A stretch of 64,000 nt of DNA, from NCBI GenBank assembly GCA_934555825.1, contig CAKTFJ010000006.1, positions 94,066 to 158,065 on the forward strand, in the 5' to 3' direction. A program made the position numbers and the translations under genes. This stretch comes from an uncultured Hyphomicrobium sp. (GTDB lineage Bacteria > Pseudomonadota > Alphaproteobacteria > Rhizobiales > Hyphomicrobiaceae). Below, in pieces: positions 56,428-64,000 of this stretch. Position 1 is the first letter of the stretch, and the number at the start of each line of letters is the position of its first letter. The notes below the pieces were generated by a model. That model saw only the letters and a program-made list of their open reading frames with translations. It did no database searches and was not told the DNA's origin.

Positions 56428-57153
56428 TCAATCCGTGTACAGGATGTAGCCCTTGCCACGCACGGTCTGGAGATAGACCGGGTTGGAAGGATCGCTTTCG
56501 ATCTTGCGGCGGAGACGGTTGATCTGCACGTCCACCGCGCGGTCATTTCCGGTCGCGTCTTCCGTGGCGAGTTCGTGCCGCTGGATCGGCACACCCGGTT
56601 TCTGAGCGAACTGCCGCAGCAAATCGCGTTCGCGCTCGGTCAGTTTCACCGTTTCGTTGTTGTTGCGCAGTTCGCCCCGCGCGATGTGAAACACGAAAGG
56701 CCCCATCCGGATTTCGTCTGCGGGCGTTTGCTGGCTGGGCTGCTGGGTTTGCCCGCGCCGCAGGATGTTACGCAGGCGGAGGAGCAGCTCGCGCGGCTCG
56801 AACGGCTTTGGCACATAGTCTTCGACGCCGATTTCGAGCCCCTCGATGCGCTGCTCGGGCTCGGCGCGCGCGGTGAGCATACAGATCGGAATATCGCGCA
56901 CGGCTTTGATCTCACGCGCGAGTTCCAGCCCGCTCTTGCCCGGCATCATGACGTCCAGCAGCACGATGTCGAAATCGAGCCCCCGGAGGGAGGCCTGCGC
57001 CGTTTCCGCGTCCGACGCGGTGGTGACGCGGAACCCTTGCCCGAACAGGTACCGCGCGAGCAGGTCGCGAATCTTGAGGTCGTCGTCGACGATCAACACG
57101 TGCGGCGCGTCGTCGGGAAGCGGCTCCGCGCGTTGGCCGGAGAGTGAGGTCAT
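56428..57153 (-). CDS. OmpR-family response regulator (PetR/CenR-like)
   Basis: This 241-residue protein has a receiver domain with the phosphorylation aspartate in VLLDVMMPG and the acidic pair in IVDDD. A winged-helix DNA-binding domain ends in the RAVDVQINRLRRKIE and VRGKGYILY motifs. Its start overlaps the MarR gene stop by four bases. The MarR-OmpR pairing is like petP-petR of Rhodobacter capsulatus, and CenR is the essential envelope regulator of Caulobacter relatives. Confidence 0.88.
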   Translation of the reverse strand: MTSLSGQRAEPLPDDAPHVLIVDDDLKIRDLLARYLFGQGFRVTTASDAETAQASLRGLDFDIVLLDVMMPGKSGLELAREIKAVRDIPICMLTARAEPEQRIEGLEIGVEDYVPKPFEPRELLLRLRNILRRGQTQQPSQQTPADEIRMGPFVFHIARGELRNNNETVKLTERERDLLRQFAQKPGVPIQRHELATEDATGNDRAVDVQINRLRRKIESDPSNPVYLQTVRGKGYILYTD

Positions 57154-57743
57154 CGGCTGTCCTCCTCGTTCGACTTATCGCCCTCGGGTGCGAACTTGAC
57201 CAGCGCTTCCACCTGTTGCCGGTCTACATCTGCGATCATGGCGAGGAGAAAGGCGCGCGTTGCCGCCTCGGCCTCGGGCCCGGCAGCGCTGAGGGCGTCT
57301 TCCACCCGTTTCACCTGCAGTGCCGTGAGGCGTTCCGCAAGCCGCGTACCCTTAACGGTCGCAAAGAGCAGCCTTTCGCGGCGATCCTCGGCTCCGGCCT
57401 TCTGCACGATGAAACCCTCCCCGATGAGCTGTTTCAGCACGCGAGCCAGAGATTGCTTTGTGATCTTCAGGATCTCGAGAAGGTTGGCAACTCTGAGGCC
57501 GGGGTTTCTGTTGACGAAATGCAGGACCCGGTGATGGGCCCGCCCGAAGCCGTACTGCGCAAGAATGGCGTCCGGGTCGCCTGTGAAGTCCCGGTAGGCG
57601 AAAAAGAGAAGCTCCACGTGGCTGATGAGATCTGGCCGAGAGGCGACGGACCCGGTCTCCGAGCGGTCTCGCTGGGGGCCGTTGCGACGGGAGCGGAGAG
57701 GGTCACGAGTTATGTCAGCCATGTTGACATATTTGAAGGCCAT
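57150..57743 (-). CDS. MarR-family transcriptional regulator (PetP-like)
   Basis: This 197-residue winged-helix protein has the MarR core at about residues 45-170, with the recognition region ILKITKQSLARVLKQLI and the wing AEDRRERLLFATVKG. ATG at 57743 has AGGAG six bases upstream; the longer open frame to 57944 overlaps ilvE and is not credible. It is coupled to the response regulator and divergent from ilvE. Confidence 0.87.
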   Translation of the reverse strand: MAFKYVNMADITRDPLRSRRNGPQRDRSETGSVASRPDLISHVELLFFAYRDFTGDPDAILAQYGFGRAHHRVLHFVNRNPGLRVANLLEILKITKQSLARVLKQLIGEGFIVQKAGAEDRRERLLFATVKGTRLAERLTALQVKRVEDALSAAGPEAEAATRAFLLAMIADVDRQQVEALVKFAPEGDKSNEEDSR

Positions 57744-57942
57744 TGCTACTCCTGGCAAGTCATTTTCAGGCGGCCGCCGTGCCGAGCGCGAGGGGCGGAA
57801 GCCCACCCTTTGCCTTCTCGCGGCGCCTTGAGCTCCCTGCACAGAGAAATGCTGCGGCGAGCCTAGGCCCGCCGTACCCCCTGGGTACGAGGCGTGCAAC
57901 CTGAACCTGCCCAAACCGAAGAAACGCACCGAGGACGTCACC

Positions 57943-58836
57943 ATGGCCGAGATCGTTCCCTATCATGACCGCGACGGGTTCATCTGGATTGACGGCCGCA
58001 TGGTTCCTTGGCGCGAGGCCTCGATCCACATCCTGACCCACGCTCTGCACTATGGCAGCGCCGTGTTCGAGGGCGAACGGGCCTACGGTGGCGAGATCTT
58101 CAAGCTGACGGAGCACTCCCAGCGTCTGATCGACAGTGCCGAGATCCTCGAATTCAAAATCGAGCAGTCGGTTGCCGAGATCGACCAGGCCTGCCGTGAC
58201 GTGATGGCGGCCAACAACCTCGTCGATTGCTACGTGCGCCCCATCGCTTGGCGCGGCAGCGAGCAGATGGGCATCTCTGCCCAGCAGACCAAAACGCATC
58301 TGGCCATCGCCGCTTGGGAATGGGGTTCCTACTTCCCGATGGAGCAGCGCCTCAAAGGCATCCGCATCGGCCACGCGAAATATCGCCGGCCGGATCCGGC
58401 GACCGCCCCGTCCCGCGCCAAGGCGGCGGGCCTCTACATGATCTGCACCGTCGAGAAGCACCGCGCGGAGCGCAACGGCTACGCCGACGCATTGATGCTC
58501 GACTGGCGCGGCCGTGTCGCCGAGTGCACGGGCGCAAACATTTTCCTGATCAAGGACGGCGTGATCCATACACCCGAAGCCGATTGCTTCCTCGATGGCA
58601 TCACGCGCCGTACGGTGATCGAGCTTGCGAAGAAGCGCGGTTACGAGGTGCAGGAGCGCGCGATCCTGCCGGAGGAGCTTGGCTCGTTCACGGAGTGCTT
58701 CATCACCGGCACCGCAGCCGAGGTCACGCCCGTCTCGGAGATCGGCGATTTCAAGTACAAGCCTGGCCAGATCTCAGAAACGCTGCTCAACGATTACATG
58801 GCGCTCGTACAACCGAAGCGCAAAGCCGCCGAGTAA
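57943..58836 (+). CDS. ilvE: Branched-chain amino acid aminotransferase
   Basis: This class IV PLP aminotransferase of 297 residues interconverts branched-chain amino and keto acids. The PLP lysine is expected at Lys160 in SRAKAAGLY. HYGSAVFEG near residue 40 and the CTGANIF segment near residue 190 are family signatures. About 200 bases separate it from the divergent MarR operon. Confidence 0.93.
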   Translation: MAEIVPYHDRDGFIWIDGRMVPWREASIHILTHALHYGSAVFEGERAYGGEIFKLTEHSQRLIDSAEILEFKIEQSVAEIDQACRDVMAANNLVDCYVRPIAWRGSEQMGISAQQTKTHLAIAAWEWGSYFPMEQRLKGIRIGHAKYRRPDPATAPSRAKAAGLYMICTVEKHRAERNGYADALMLDWRGRVAECTGANIFLIKDGVIHTPEADCFLDGITRRTVIELAKKRGYEVQERAILPEELGSFTECFITGTAAEVTPVSEIGDFKYKPGQISETLLNDYMALVQPKRKAAE

Positions 58837-58851
58837 GCGCGGTCCGGGGCG

Positions 58852-59319
58852 TCACGCCGAACGCTGTCGCCGGCGTCGCATCACAACGAAGATCAAGCCG
58901 ACGACGAAAGCGACGATCGGAGTGGCCAGGACGGCGAGCACCGTCGTCGCCTCCCGTCCCCCGTCTGCCGAGAGCGAAACGCTGCCTGGGTTCGCTTGAT
59001 TGACATAGAGCGTCAACGTGCGGCCGGCGCGCCAATTGTCGGCCTCGGCCGCCGCGGCTGAGCTGTGCCGATCCCGGAAAACAACGACATACGCCTCTTG
59101 AGGGAGGCCCGAAACCTCATAGCTCGCACGCACCCTGACGACAGCTTCGGGAGAGCGCCCGCCTCCATCTGCAACCTCGGCGGATTGAACTGTTGCCTCG
59201 GTCGCCTGCCAGTCGTCCGGATAGAGGGCGTTGACGGCCAATCCCACGAGAACCATGGATCCGACGATGTAGGCCAACCAGGCCAACGTCGTTTTGAGAC
59301 GTCTGAAGCGGACTGTCAT
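58852..59319 (-). CDS. DUF3592-like membrane protein
   Basis: This 155-residue protein has two transmembrane helices, one near the N-terminus (about residues 12-31) and one near the C-terminus (about 128-148). A short periplasmic beta domain between them (WQATEATVQSAEV, then YEVSGLPQEAYVV) has the DUF3592 pattern. The start at 59319 lacks a clear ribosome-binding site. Function unknown. Confidence 0.65.
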   Translation of the reverse strand: MTVRFRRLKTTLAWLAYIVGSMVLVGLAVNALYPDDWQATEATVQSAEVADGGGRSPEAVVRVRASYEVSGLPQEAYVVVFRDRHSSAAAAEADNWRAGRTLTLYVNQANPGSVSLSADGGREATTVLAVLATPIVAFVVGLIFVVMRRRRQRSA

Positions 59320-59447
59320 GACGTGAACGAACTCGCGTAAGCTGCAATTATCCAGTGAACGTATCAAGGTGAAGGCGGTATGTATCCTCTGATCTTGTGA
59401 TTGCCGGATTTCGATGCGACGGAGCGCAAAACGAAGAGGCCGGAGTC

Positions 59448-60545
59448 ATGCGCATCCATCGCCGTTCGTTTTTGGCCGGAAGCGCAGCGCTCGGTCTGGC
59501 CCCGGGGTGCAGCGCTGCGTCGCAAGGAGCGGGTATGACCATCGAAGGCCCTTTCCGCACGCTTGATGAGCTGCGGGCGTCCCTGGTGGTGTCGGGTGTC
59601 AGCGCCGTCGATCAGCACATGCTGATGGCGCTTGCGCAGCCGTCCGTCGCGCTGCGGTCCAAATCGGCGTCCGATGACGACATCCCTGTAGGCGCAAGCA
59701 AGATCGGCGGTGGGCCGGACCTTCCACCGGGCGTGGCGTGGCCGACGCGCGGGCCGTCGGAGTACGCGATTGGCGCCGTCAAGCAATTGCAGAAGTACGC
59801 TCCCGACAGCCCGAGCGACTATTACAAGAACGAGATCGCATGGAAGGAGCCGCTGTCCGAGCGATCCGCGCCCATGACGTTCATGCTCCAGATCGATCTG
59901 GCCGAATGTGCTGCCGCGGGCAATCTCGATGCCGACATACCGCGCGACGGCTGGCTGCTTATCTTCTACGATCTCGTCTTCCGCCCCTGGTTCGGCCATG
60001 ACCAGAACGGCACGCCAATGTTTCAGGTGCTCCACATCACTGGAGATCGTTCCGGGCTCGAACGGCGTACGCCGCCCGATCTCGGCTATCCGCTGTTCGG
60101 CCCTCTGGACGAACTCAGAAACATGCTGCCGCCCGCCCAGCTCACGCCTGTGTTCACTTACACGCTGCCGGATGGTGGGACGCTGCGCATCATAGCGCGT
60201 CACGCCGCTGAGGGCCGCTATCCTCATGACGATTGGTTGGATCAGAGCCCGACCCATTTGGACGGCGCAAACCGTCTTGGTGGCTGGCCGGAAAACATTC
60301 AGGGCGATATGGCCATCGAGCTGGTCGCCCTCGATACAGGGATCGAGCTGCCGTTCGGGAGCGGCTTCATCGCGGCGGCCCAGGCGCTCCAGCCGCTGGC
60401 GGACCAGTGGGTGCACCTCGTCCAGATCGGCGACTACGACAACGACGTGAACGATTTCGATGGCCTCTATCACGTCTGGATCAAGCGCGAAGATCTGCGC
60501 GCCCGCGATTTCACCAAGGCGCGGTTGATCTACCGGACCTCCTGA
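59448..60545 (+). CDS. YwqG-like (DUF1963) protein with a Tat/lipoprotein signal
   Basis: This 365-residue protein has an N-terminal HRRSFLAG twin-arginine motif and a following lipobox-like LAPGC (Cys about residue 21), suggesting Tat export and lipidation. The mature part is a DUF1963/YwqG domain, marked by SKIGGGPDLPPGVAWP. That family is usually cytoplasmic, so the export signal is notable. Function unknown. Confidence 0.72.
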   Translation: MRIHRRSFLAGSAALGLAPGCSAASQGAGMTIEGPFRTLDELRASLVVSGVSAVDQHMLMALAQPSVALRSKSASDDDIPVGASKIGGGPDLPPGVAWPTRGPSEYAIGAVKQLQKYAPDSPSDYYKNEIAWKEPLSERSAPMTFMLQIDLAECAAAGNLDADIPRDGWLLIFYDLVFRPWFGHDQNGTPMFQVLHITGDRSGLERRTPPDLGYPLFGPLDELRNMLPPAQLTPVFTYTLPDGGTLRIIARHAAEGRYPHDDWLDQSPTHLDGANRLGGWPENIQGDMAIELVALDTGIELPFGSGFIAAAQALQPLADQWVHLVQIGDYDNDVNDFDGLYHVWIKREDLRARDFTKARLIYRTS

Positions 60546-60654
60546 GCGCCGGACGCCGCGTGCGATTTTCTCGGACCCCATGTCGGCATGCGCCTTCGAC
60601 ATACGTCCTTGGCACAGGTCGAAGAAAAGTGAATCGCCTCGGAGAGGATCACCC

Positions 60655-61068
60655 ATGAAAATCACGGTCGAAACGACGGTTGCTGCCCCCATCGCCGAAG
60701 TCTGGCGGGCTTACACCACGCCGGATGACATCAAGCAGTGGAACGCGGCGTCCGACGATTGGCACACGACATCAGCCACGGTGGACTTGCGCAAAGGCGG
60801 CGCGTTTTCGTCGCGCATGGAGGCGAAGGACGGCAGCATGGGCTTCGACTTTGCTGGCACCTACACGGAAATCGTCGAGCACAAGCGCATCGAATACGAG
60901 TTCGGCGGACGCAAGGCCGAGATCGAGTTTAAGCCCGGCCCGAAGGGCGTCACGGTTCGCGTCACCTTCGACAGCGAGGAAACCCATTCCGTCGAGCAAC
61001 AGCGCGACGGCTGGCAGGCCATCCTCGACAACTTTGCACGCCACGTGGAAGCACAAGCGCGTTCGTGA
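60655..61068 (+). CDS. SRPBCC (AHSA1-like) family protein
   Basis: This is a 137-residue START-like domain with the typical beginning ITVETTVAAPIAEVWRAYTTPDDIKQW and the DGWQAILDNFARHVE C-terminal helix. GGAGAGGA precedes the ATG at 60655. Family members bind hydrophobic ligands or stimulate Hsp90; the ligand here is unknown. Confidence 0.85.
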   Translation: MKITVETTVAAPIAEVWRAYTTPDDIKQWNAASDDWHTTSATVDLRKGGAFSSRMEAKDGSMGFDFAGTYTEIVEHKRIEYEFGGRKAEIEFKPGPKGVTVRVTFDSEETHSVEQQRDGWQAILDNFARHVEAQARS

Positions 61069-61092
61069 CCGTCGTAGGCGGCGCTCGCGGTG

Positions 61093-62028
61093 TCAGAAGC
61101 GCGCCCCGCGATTGTAGCTGTCGACGAGTTGATTGTAGTCGTGCATCAGTCGTCCGGGAGAGCCCTCGACCATCCAGGCGCCGCCGCCGGAATTCAGGAT
61201 CATCTCCTCGCCTGTGGAGTAAGGCACCTTGTCCCGCAAGCGGCGCATCAGTTGTTTCGAGGTGATCAGAAAGGTCTTCGCAGAGTTGATGAAGCTCGAT
61301 CCGATTTTGTCGTCTTTGTTTTCATCCGCATAAGTCTCCGTTGCTTTCGTCATGGCCTCGTATTCGCCGAGCGTCTCGGTGATTTTTTTGAGGTCCGGCT
61401 TGTCTGTGTTTTGCACACGCACCAGCCGTTTCGCATGCATCATCAGCGCCTGGATGTGATAGCGCGCCTTACGGCCTTCAGTGCTCTCGATGTTGACGAG
61501 CTCTTCCACCGCCAGCATGTCCTGGATCACGTCGATGCTTGAGCGAAGCTTGGTGTCGGCATCCGCAAATGCGGTCCAGGCGGCGACGAGCTTGGGATGC
61601 AGCGCCTTGCCCTTCGCCATCTTGTCGTCCTTGTAGTCCTCCTGCGAATAGTAGTCGTCGGCTTCCTTCAGCAAAGGTTCGATCGCGACGACTGCGTCGA
61701 CATAAGCCGACGCCGCGTGTTCCAGTTCGCCATTGCGCGGATCGAGCATGTTCGCGATCTCAACCTCGCTCTTGCATTCGGACGTGTCGTAGATCGTATA
61801 CGTCCCGTAGATGATGCGCTCCTTGCCGGTCGGACCCTTTTTGCCGACCCAGCTGAAGTAGCGCTCTCGCGCAAGATAGGCGCGTTCCGACAGGCGGTTC
61901 AGGCATCCGACATAGGCGTTGAGCTTTCCGGTGAGAGACGAACTCTCCGCGTAGGCGGGCGCCCCGGCGGCCAAGGCGGGCAGCAGAGCCGCGCAGAAAG
62001 CCAATGCCGGAAAACGAATGGAAGTCAT
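61093..62028 (-). CDS. DUF3829-like exported protein
   Basis: This 311-residue protein has a signal peptide (cleavage near AYA, residue 27) and a largely helical body with the LNAYVGCLNRLSERAYLARERYFSW region typical of DUF3829/YiiG proteins. ATG at 62028 begins the signal peptide and has AAGAGAG upstream. Function unknown. Confidence 0.72.
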   Translation of the reverse strand: MTSIRFPALAFCAALLPALAAGAPAYAESSSLTGKLNAYVGCLNRLSERAYLARERYFSWVGKKGPTGKERIIYGTYTIYDTSECKSEVEIANMLDPRNGELEHAASAYVDAVVAIEPLLKEADDYYSQEDYKDDKMAKGKALHPKLVAAWTAFADADTKLRSSIDVIQDMLAVEELVNIESTEGRKARYHIQALMMHAKRLVRVQNTDKPDLKKITETLGEYEAMTKATETYADENKDDKIGSSFINSAKTFLITSKQLMRRLRDKVPYSTGEEMILNSGGGAWMVEGSPGRLMHDYNQLVDSYNRGARF

Positions 62029-62102
62029 GGCGTCTCTCTTTTCGGATGAGCGATTGGGGTTGTTTAGGCGGCGATCATAAAGCCCGCACGCGACGCTGCC
62101 TG

Positions 62103-62567
62103 TTAAGTGCGATACACGCTTGTCGCTGGATTGCCGTTGCCGTCGGTCCAGATGTCGTCGGGCAGGGAACGGTCGCGCAGGCATACGCGGTCATGATCCG
62201 GATAGGCGATCCGATCCACAGGTGCGCGCGTGCCCACAACGAGGCAGCGCGTCGGCGCGCCGCTTCGGTTCTCCAGGCAATGGCCGACGGGCTCGCCGGC
62301 CCGAAACGTTACCGCATCGCCCGTGCGCAGCACCGTTTCCTCGTCTCCCTCGATGACCGTCACCTCGCCTTCGACGACGTAGACCATCTCGTCCTCGGCA
62401 CTATGCCAATGCTTGATCGAGGAGCGCGCGCCCGGCTGCAAGATTTCGATGAGCGCGCCGAACTGCGTAAGGCCGCCAGCTTCGCTGATCCACAGTGTCT
62501 GCCGTGAGCCGCAGGGGTGGTCGGGCTCGTCCTCTGCCAGCATTTTGTCGGGTGTGATCACGGGCAT
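62103..62567 (-). CDS. Cupin-domain protein
   Basis: This 154-residue protein has a single cupin barrel. Motif 1 reads GARSSIKHWHSAEDEMVYVVEGE with the metal-binding His and Glu residues, and motif 2 lies near GEPVGHCLEN. Such proteins bind metal and may act as sugar isomerases, dioxygenases or sensors; the substrate cannot be told. Confidence 0.82.
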   Translation of the reverse strand: MPVITPDKMLAEDEPDHPCGSRQTLWISEAGGLTQFGALIEILQPGARSSIKHWHSAEDEMVYVVEGEVTVIEGDEETVLRTGDAVTFRAGEPVGHCLENRSGAPTRCLVVGTRAPVDRIAYPDHDRVCLRDRSLPDDIWTDGNGNPATSVYRT

Positions 62568-62699
62568 CTTCGTCCCTCGGTACGTGTCCGCTGCGGCACA
62601 GATCCCAGCCTTCCAATCAGCTTAATGCCGATCTCTCGTTGCCAGCCGTCAAAAAGTGGCAGAAAATTGGCGTCCTCTGCACGTCGGAGGGCTAGGCCC

Positions 62700-62984
62700 A
62701 TGAAGATATTGCGGAAACTGTCAATCGGCGCGGCCGGCTTCGCGCTGCTTTTGGCCGCCGGCGCGCTGCACGGCGGCGCCCTTGCGCAGGAAGGCCCGGG
62801 CGGCTTGATCAATCCCGGTCGGGATTGCCAGACGGTCACCACCTGTCGTTTCGCCCCTGGCGGCAGCTATCGTGGGTGCCTCTCGTCCTATAGCTGCCGC
62901 GTCTGCCGGTTCGTGCGCGCGAGTTGTTCGGCTGGAAACAATCGCGGCCGGAGCTGCCACCGCGTTCGCTGCACCTGGGGCTAA
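62700..62984 (+). CDS. Small exported cysteine-rich protein
   Basis: This is a 94-residue precursor with a signal peptide (residues 1-29, ending ALA). Its mature part of about 65 residues contains eight cysteines, enough for four disulfides, and many arginines (RGCLSSYSCRVCRFVR). GGAGG lies about ten bases before the ATG. I do not recognise a family. It precedes the FAD oxidoreductase gene. Confidence 0.6.
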   Translation: MKILRKLSIGAAGFALLLAAGALHGGALAQEGPGGLINPGRDCQTVTTCRFAPGGSYRGCLSSYSCRVCRFVRASCSAGNNRGRSCHRVRCTWG

Positions 62985-63095
62985 ACGCTTCGCCCCTCGC
63001 GGCCGCGACGGCAGGCCCTTTGACCTCTGCCAGAACCTCTCTAGTCTGCCCGGCGACAGCGCACTCGGCTGTTGCGACCAGCGGAAACCGAAACC

Positions 63096-64000
63096 TTGCA
63101 TGACGTTGCAATTATAGGCGGCGGCCACAACGGCCTAACCGCCGCTGCGTATCTGGCCGCGGCCGGCCTCGACGTGGTGGTTCTGGAAAAGAACGCGCAC
63201 GTGGGCGGCGCCGCATATACCGAAGAGTTTCATCCCGGTTTCCGCAATTCCGTTGCCTCTTATACGGTGAGCCTGCTCAACCCGAAGGTCATCCGCGACC
63301 TCGATCTCCATCGGCACGGGCTCAAGATCGTGGAACGCGCCGTCGCCAACTTCTGGCCCGTCGACGAGCGCCGCGCCCTCGTGATGCCCTATGGCCTCTC
63401 CGGCCGCCAAGCCGCTATTGCGAAGTTCTCCGAAAAGGATGCCGCGCGCTTGCCCGCTTATGACGAAGCGCTCGACCGTGCCGCAAGCGTACTGAAGGGG
63501 CTGCTCCTCGAAACGCCGCCCAACGCTGGTGGGGGGCTTAACGCATTCTGGAAAAGCGCGCGTCTCTCCCGCGAGATTCTCAAGCTGCCGCTCGAAGCGC
63601 AGCGCGACCTGACGAGCCTCTTCACCGAAAGCGCATCCGATTATCTCGCACGCTGGTTCGAAAACGAGACTGTGCAAGCCGCCTTCGCGTTCGACGGCAT
63701 CGTCGGCACCTATGCCGCACCCTCGACACCCGGCACCGCCTATGTGCTCCTCCATCATTGTTTCGGGGAGGTGAACGGCAAAGTCGGTGTGTGGGGCCAT
63801 GCGGTCGGCGGCATGGGCGCGATCAGCGCCGCCATTGCGAGCGCCGCGCGCGCGAAGGGTGCGCAAATCCGCGTCGAATCACCTGTTGCGGAAGTCGATG
63901 TCGTGAACGGCCGCGCCGTCGGCGTCGTTCTGCAATCCGGCGAGGTCGTGCGTGCGCGAAGCGTCGCCGCGGCCGTGCCGCCCAAGCTGTTGTTCTCGCG
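63096..64000 (+). CDS. FAD-dependent oxidoreductase, phytoene desaturase-like (truncated by the window edge)
   Basis: The first 301 codons run off the end of the window. The N-terminus has the dinucleotide-binding motif VAIIGGGHNGLTAAAYLA followed by VVVLEKNAHVGGAA, the pattern of the CrtI/PYROXD2 family. SPGTAYVLLHH-like and GGMGAIS segments follow. A TTG at 63096 is the likely start; another in-frame TTG lies at 63072. The substrate is unknown; no carotenoid genes are visible. Confidence 0.82.
   Translation, partial: MHDVAIIGGGHNGLTAAAYLAAAGLDVVVLEKNAHVGGAAYTEEFHPGFRNSVASYTVSLLNPKVIRDLDLHRHGLKIVERAVANFWPVDERRALVMPYGLSGRQAAIAKFSEKDAARLPAYDEALDRAASVLKGLLLETPPNAGGGLNAFWKSARLSREILKLPLEAQRDLTSLFTESASDYLARWFENETVQAAFAFDGIVGTYAAPSTPGTAYVLLHHCFGEVNGKVGVWGHAVGGMGAISAAIASAARAKGAQIRVESPVAEVDVVNGRAVGVVLQSGEVVRARSVAAAVPPKLLFS

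Overview
The window is a gene-dense, GC-rich stretch of an alphaproteobacterial chromosome, most likely from the order Hyphomicrobiales (Rhizobiales). The block from about 21.7 to 46 kb (TIGR02300-aroA-cmk-rpsA-sppA-ihfB-lapA-trpF-trpB-trpA-accD-folC, then trxA-addA-addB-murU-tsaE/amgK-sensor kinase on the other strand) matches the order I know from that group. A probable (2S)-methylsuccinyl-CoA dehydrogenase (ethylmalonyl-CoA pathway) and a SoxYZ-like carrier of the kind linked to quinoprotein dehydrogenases point towards a C1/C2-using, Hyphomicrobium-like organism. That placement is inference. I see no phage, insertion sequence, CRISPR array or obvious genomic island.

Layout. 0-5.5 kb: mcd, a TadG-like VWA protein, small exported proteins, an SDR, an EF-hand protein and a DUF1097 membrane protein. 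5.5-9.9 kb (minus): rplY-pth-hypothetical-ychF-methyltransferase, preceded by a promoter and a probable attenuator in the rplY leader. 10.2-16.9 kb: zur, an unusual AdoMetDC-like protein, an AsmA protein, a thermonuclease-like protein, the SoxYZ-like carrier and a stress pair (DUF1328, CsbD) with an EcfG-type promoter. 17-19.7 kb: apt, a zinc-ribbon protein, mtnA and a class II aldolase (methylthioadenosine salvage). 19.7-22 kb: periplasmic thioredoxin, flavin reductase, tRNA-Ala(GGC). 22-34 kb (plus): aromatic amino acid, translation, tryptophan, fatty-acid and folate genes. 34-46 kb (minus): trxA, AddAB recombination nuclease, MurNAc recycling (MurU, TsaE-AmgK fusion) and a PAS sensor kinase. 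46-51.6 kb (minus): prs, a duplicated-domain lipoprotein, pgeF, a MidA methyltransferase and lgt. 51.8-54.5 kb (plus): LysE exporter, UbiK, YbjN, proC. 55-57.7 kb (minus): a MarR-response regulator-kinase operon resembling PetP/PetR/CenK, divergent from ilvE. 58.8-64 kb: assorted accessory proteins and a truncated FAD oxidoreductase at the right edge.

The observations I rate highest are: (1) a compact rplY leader with a consensus promoter and two mutually exclusive hairpins, one a terminator; (2) an AdoMetDC homologue in which the catalytic cysteine position is serine; (3) a nested inverted-repeat element between trpF and trpB; (4) an EcfG-type promoter before a DUF1328 gene; (5) a 34-codon, four-cysteine ORF with a strong ribosome-binding site in an otherwise empty gap.
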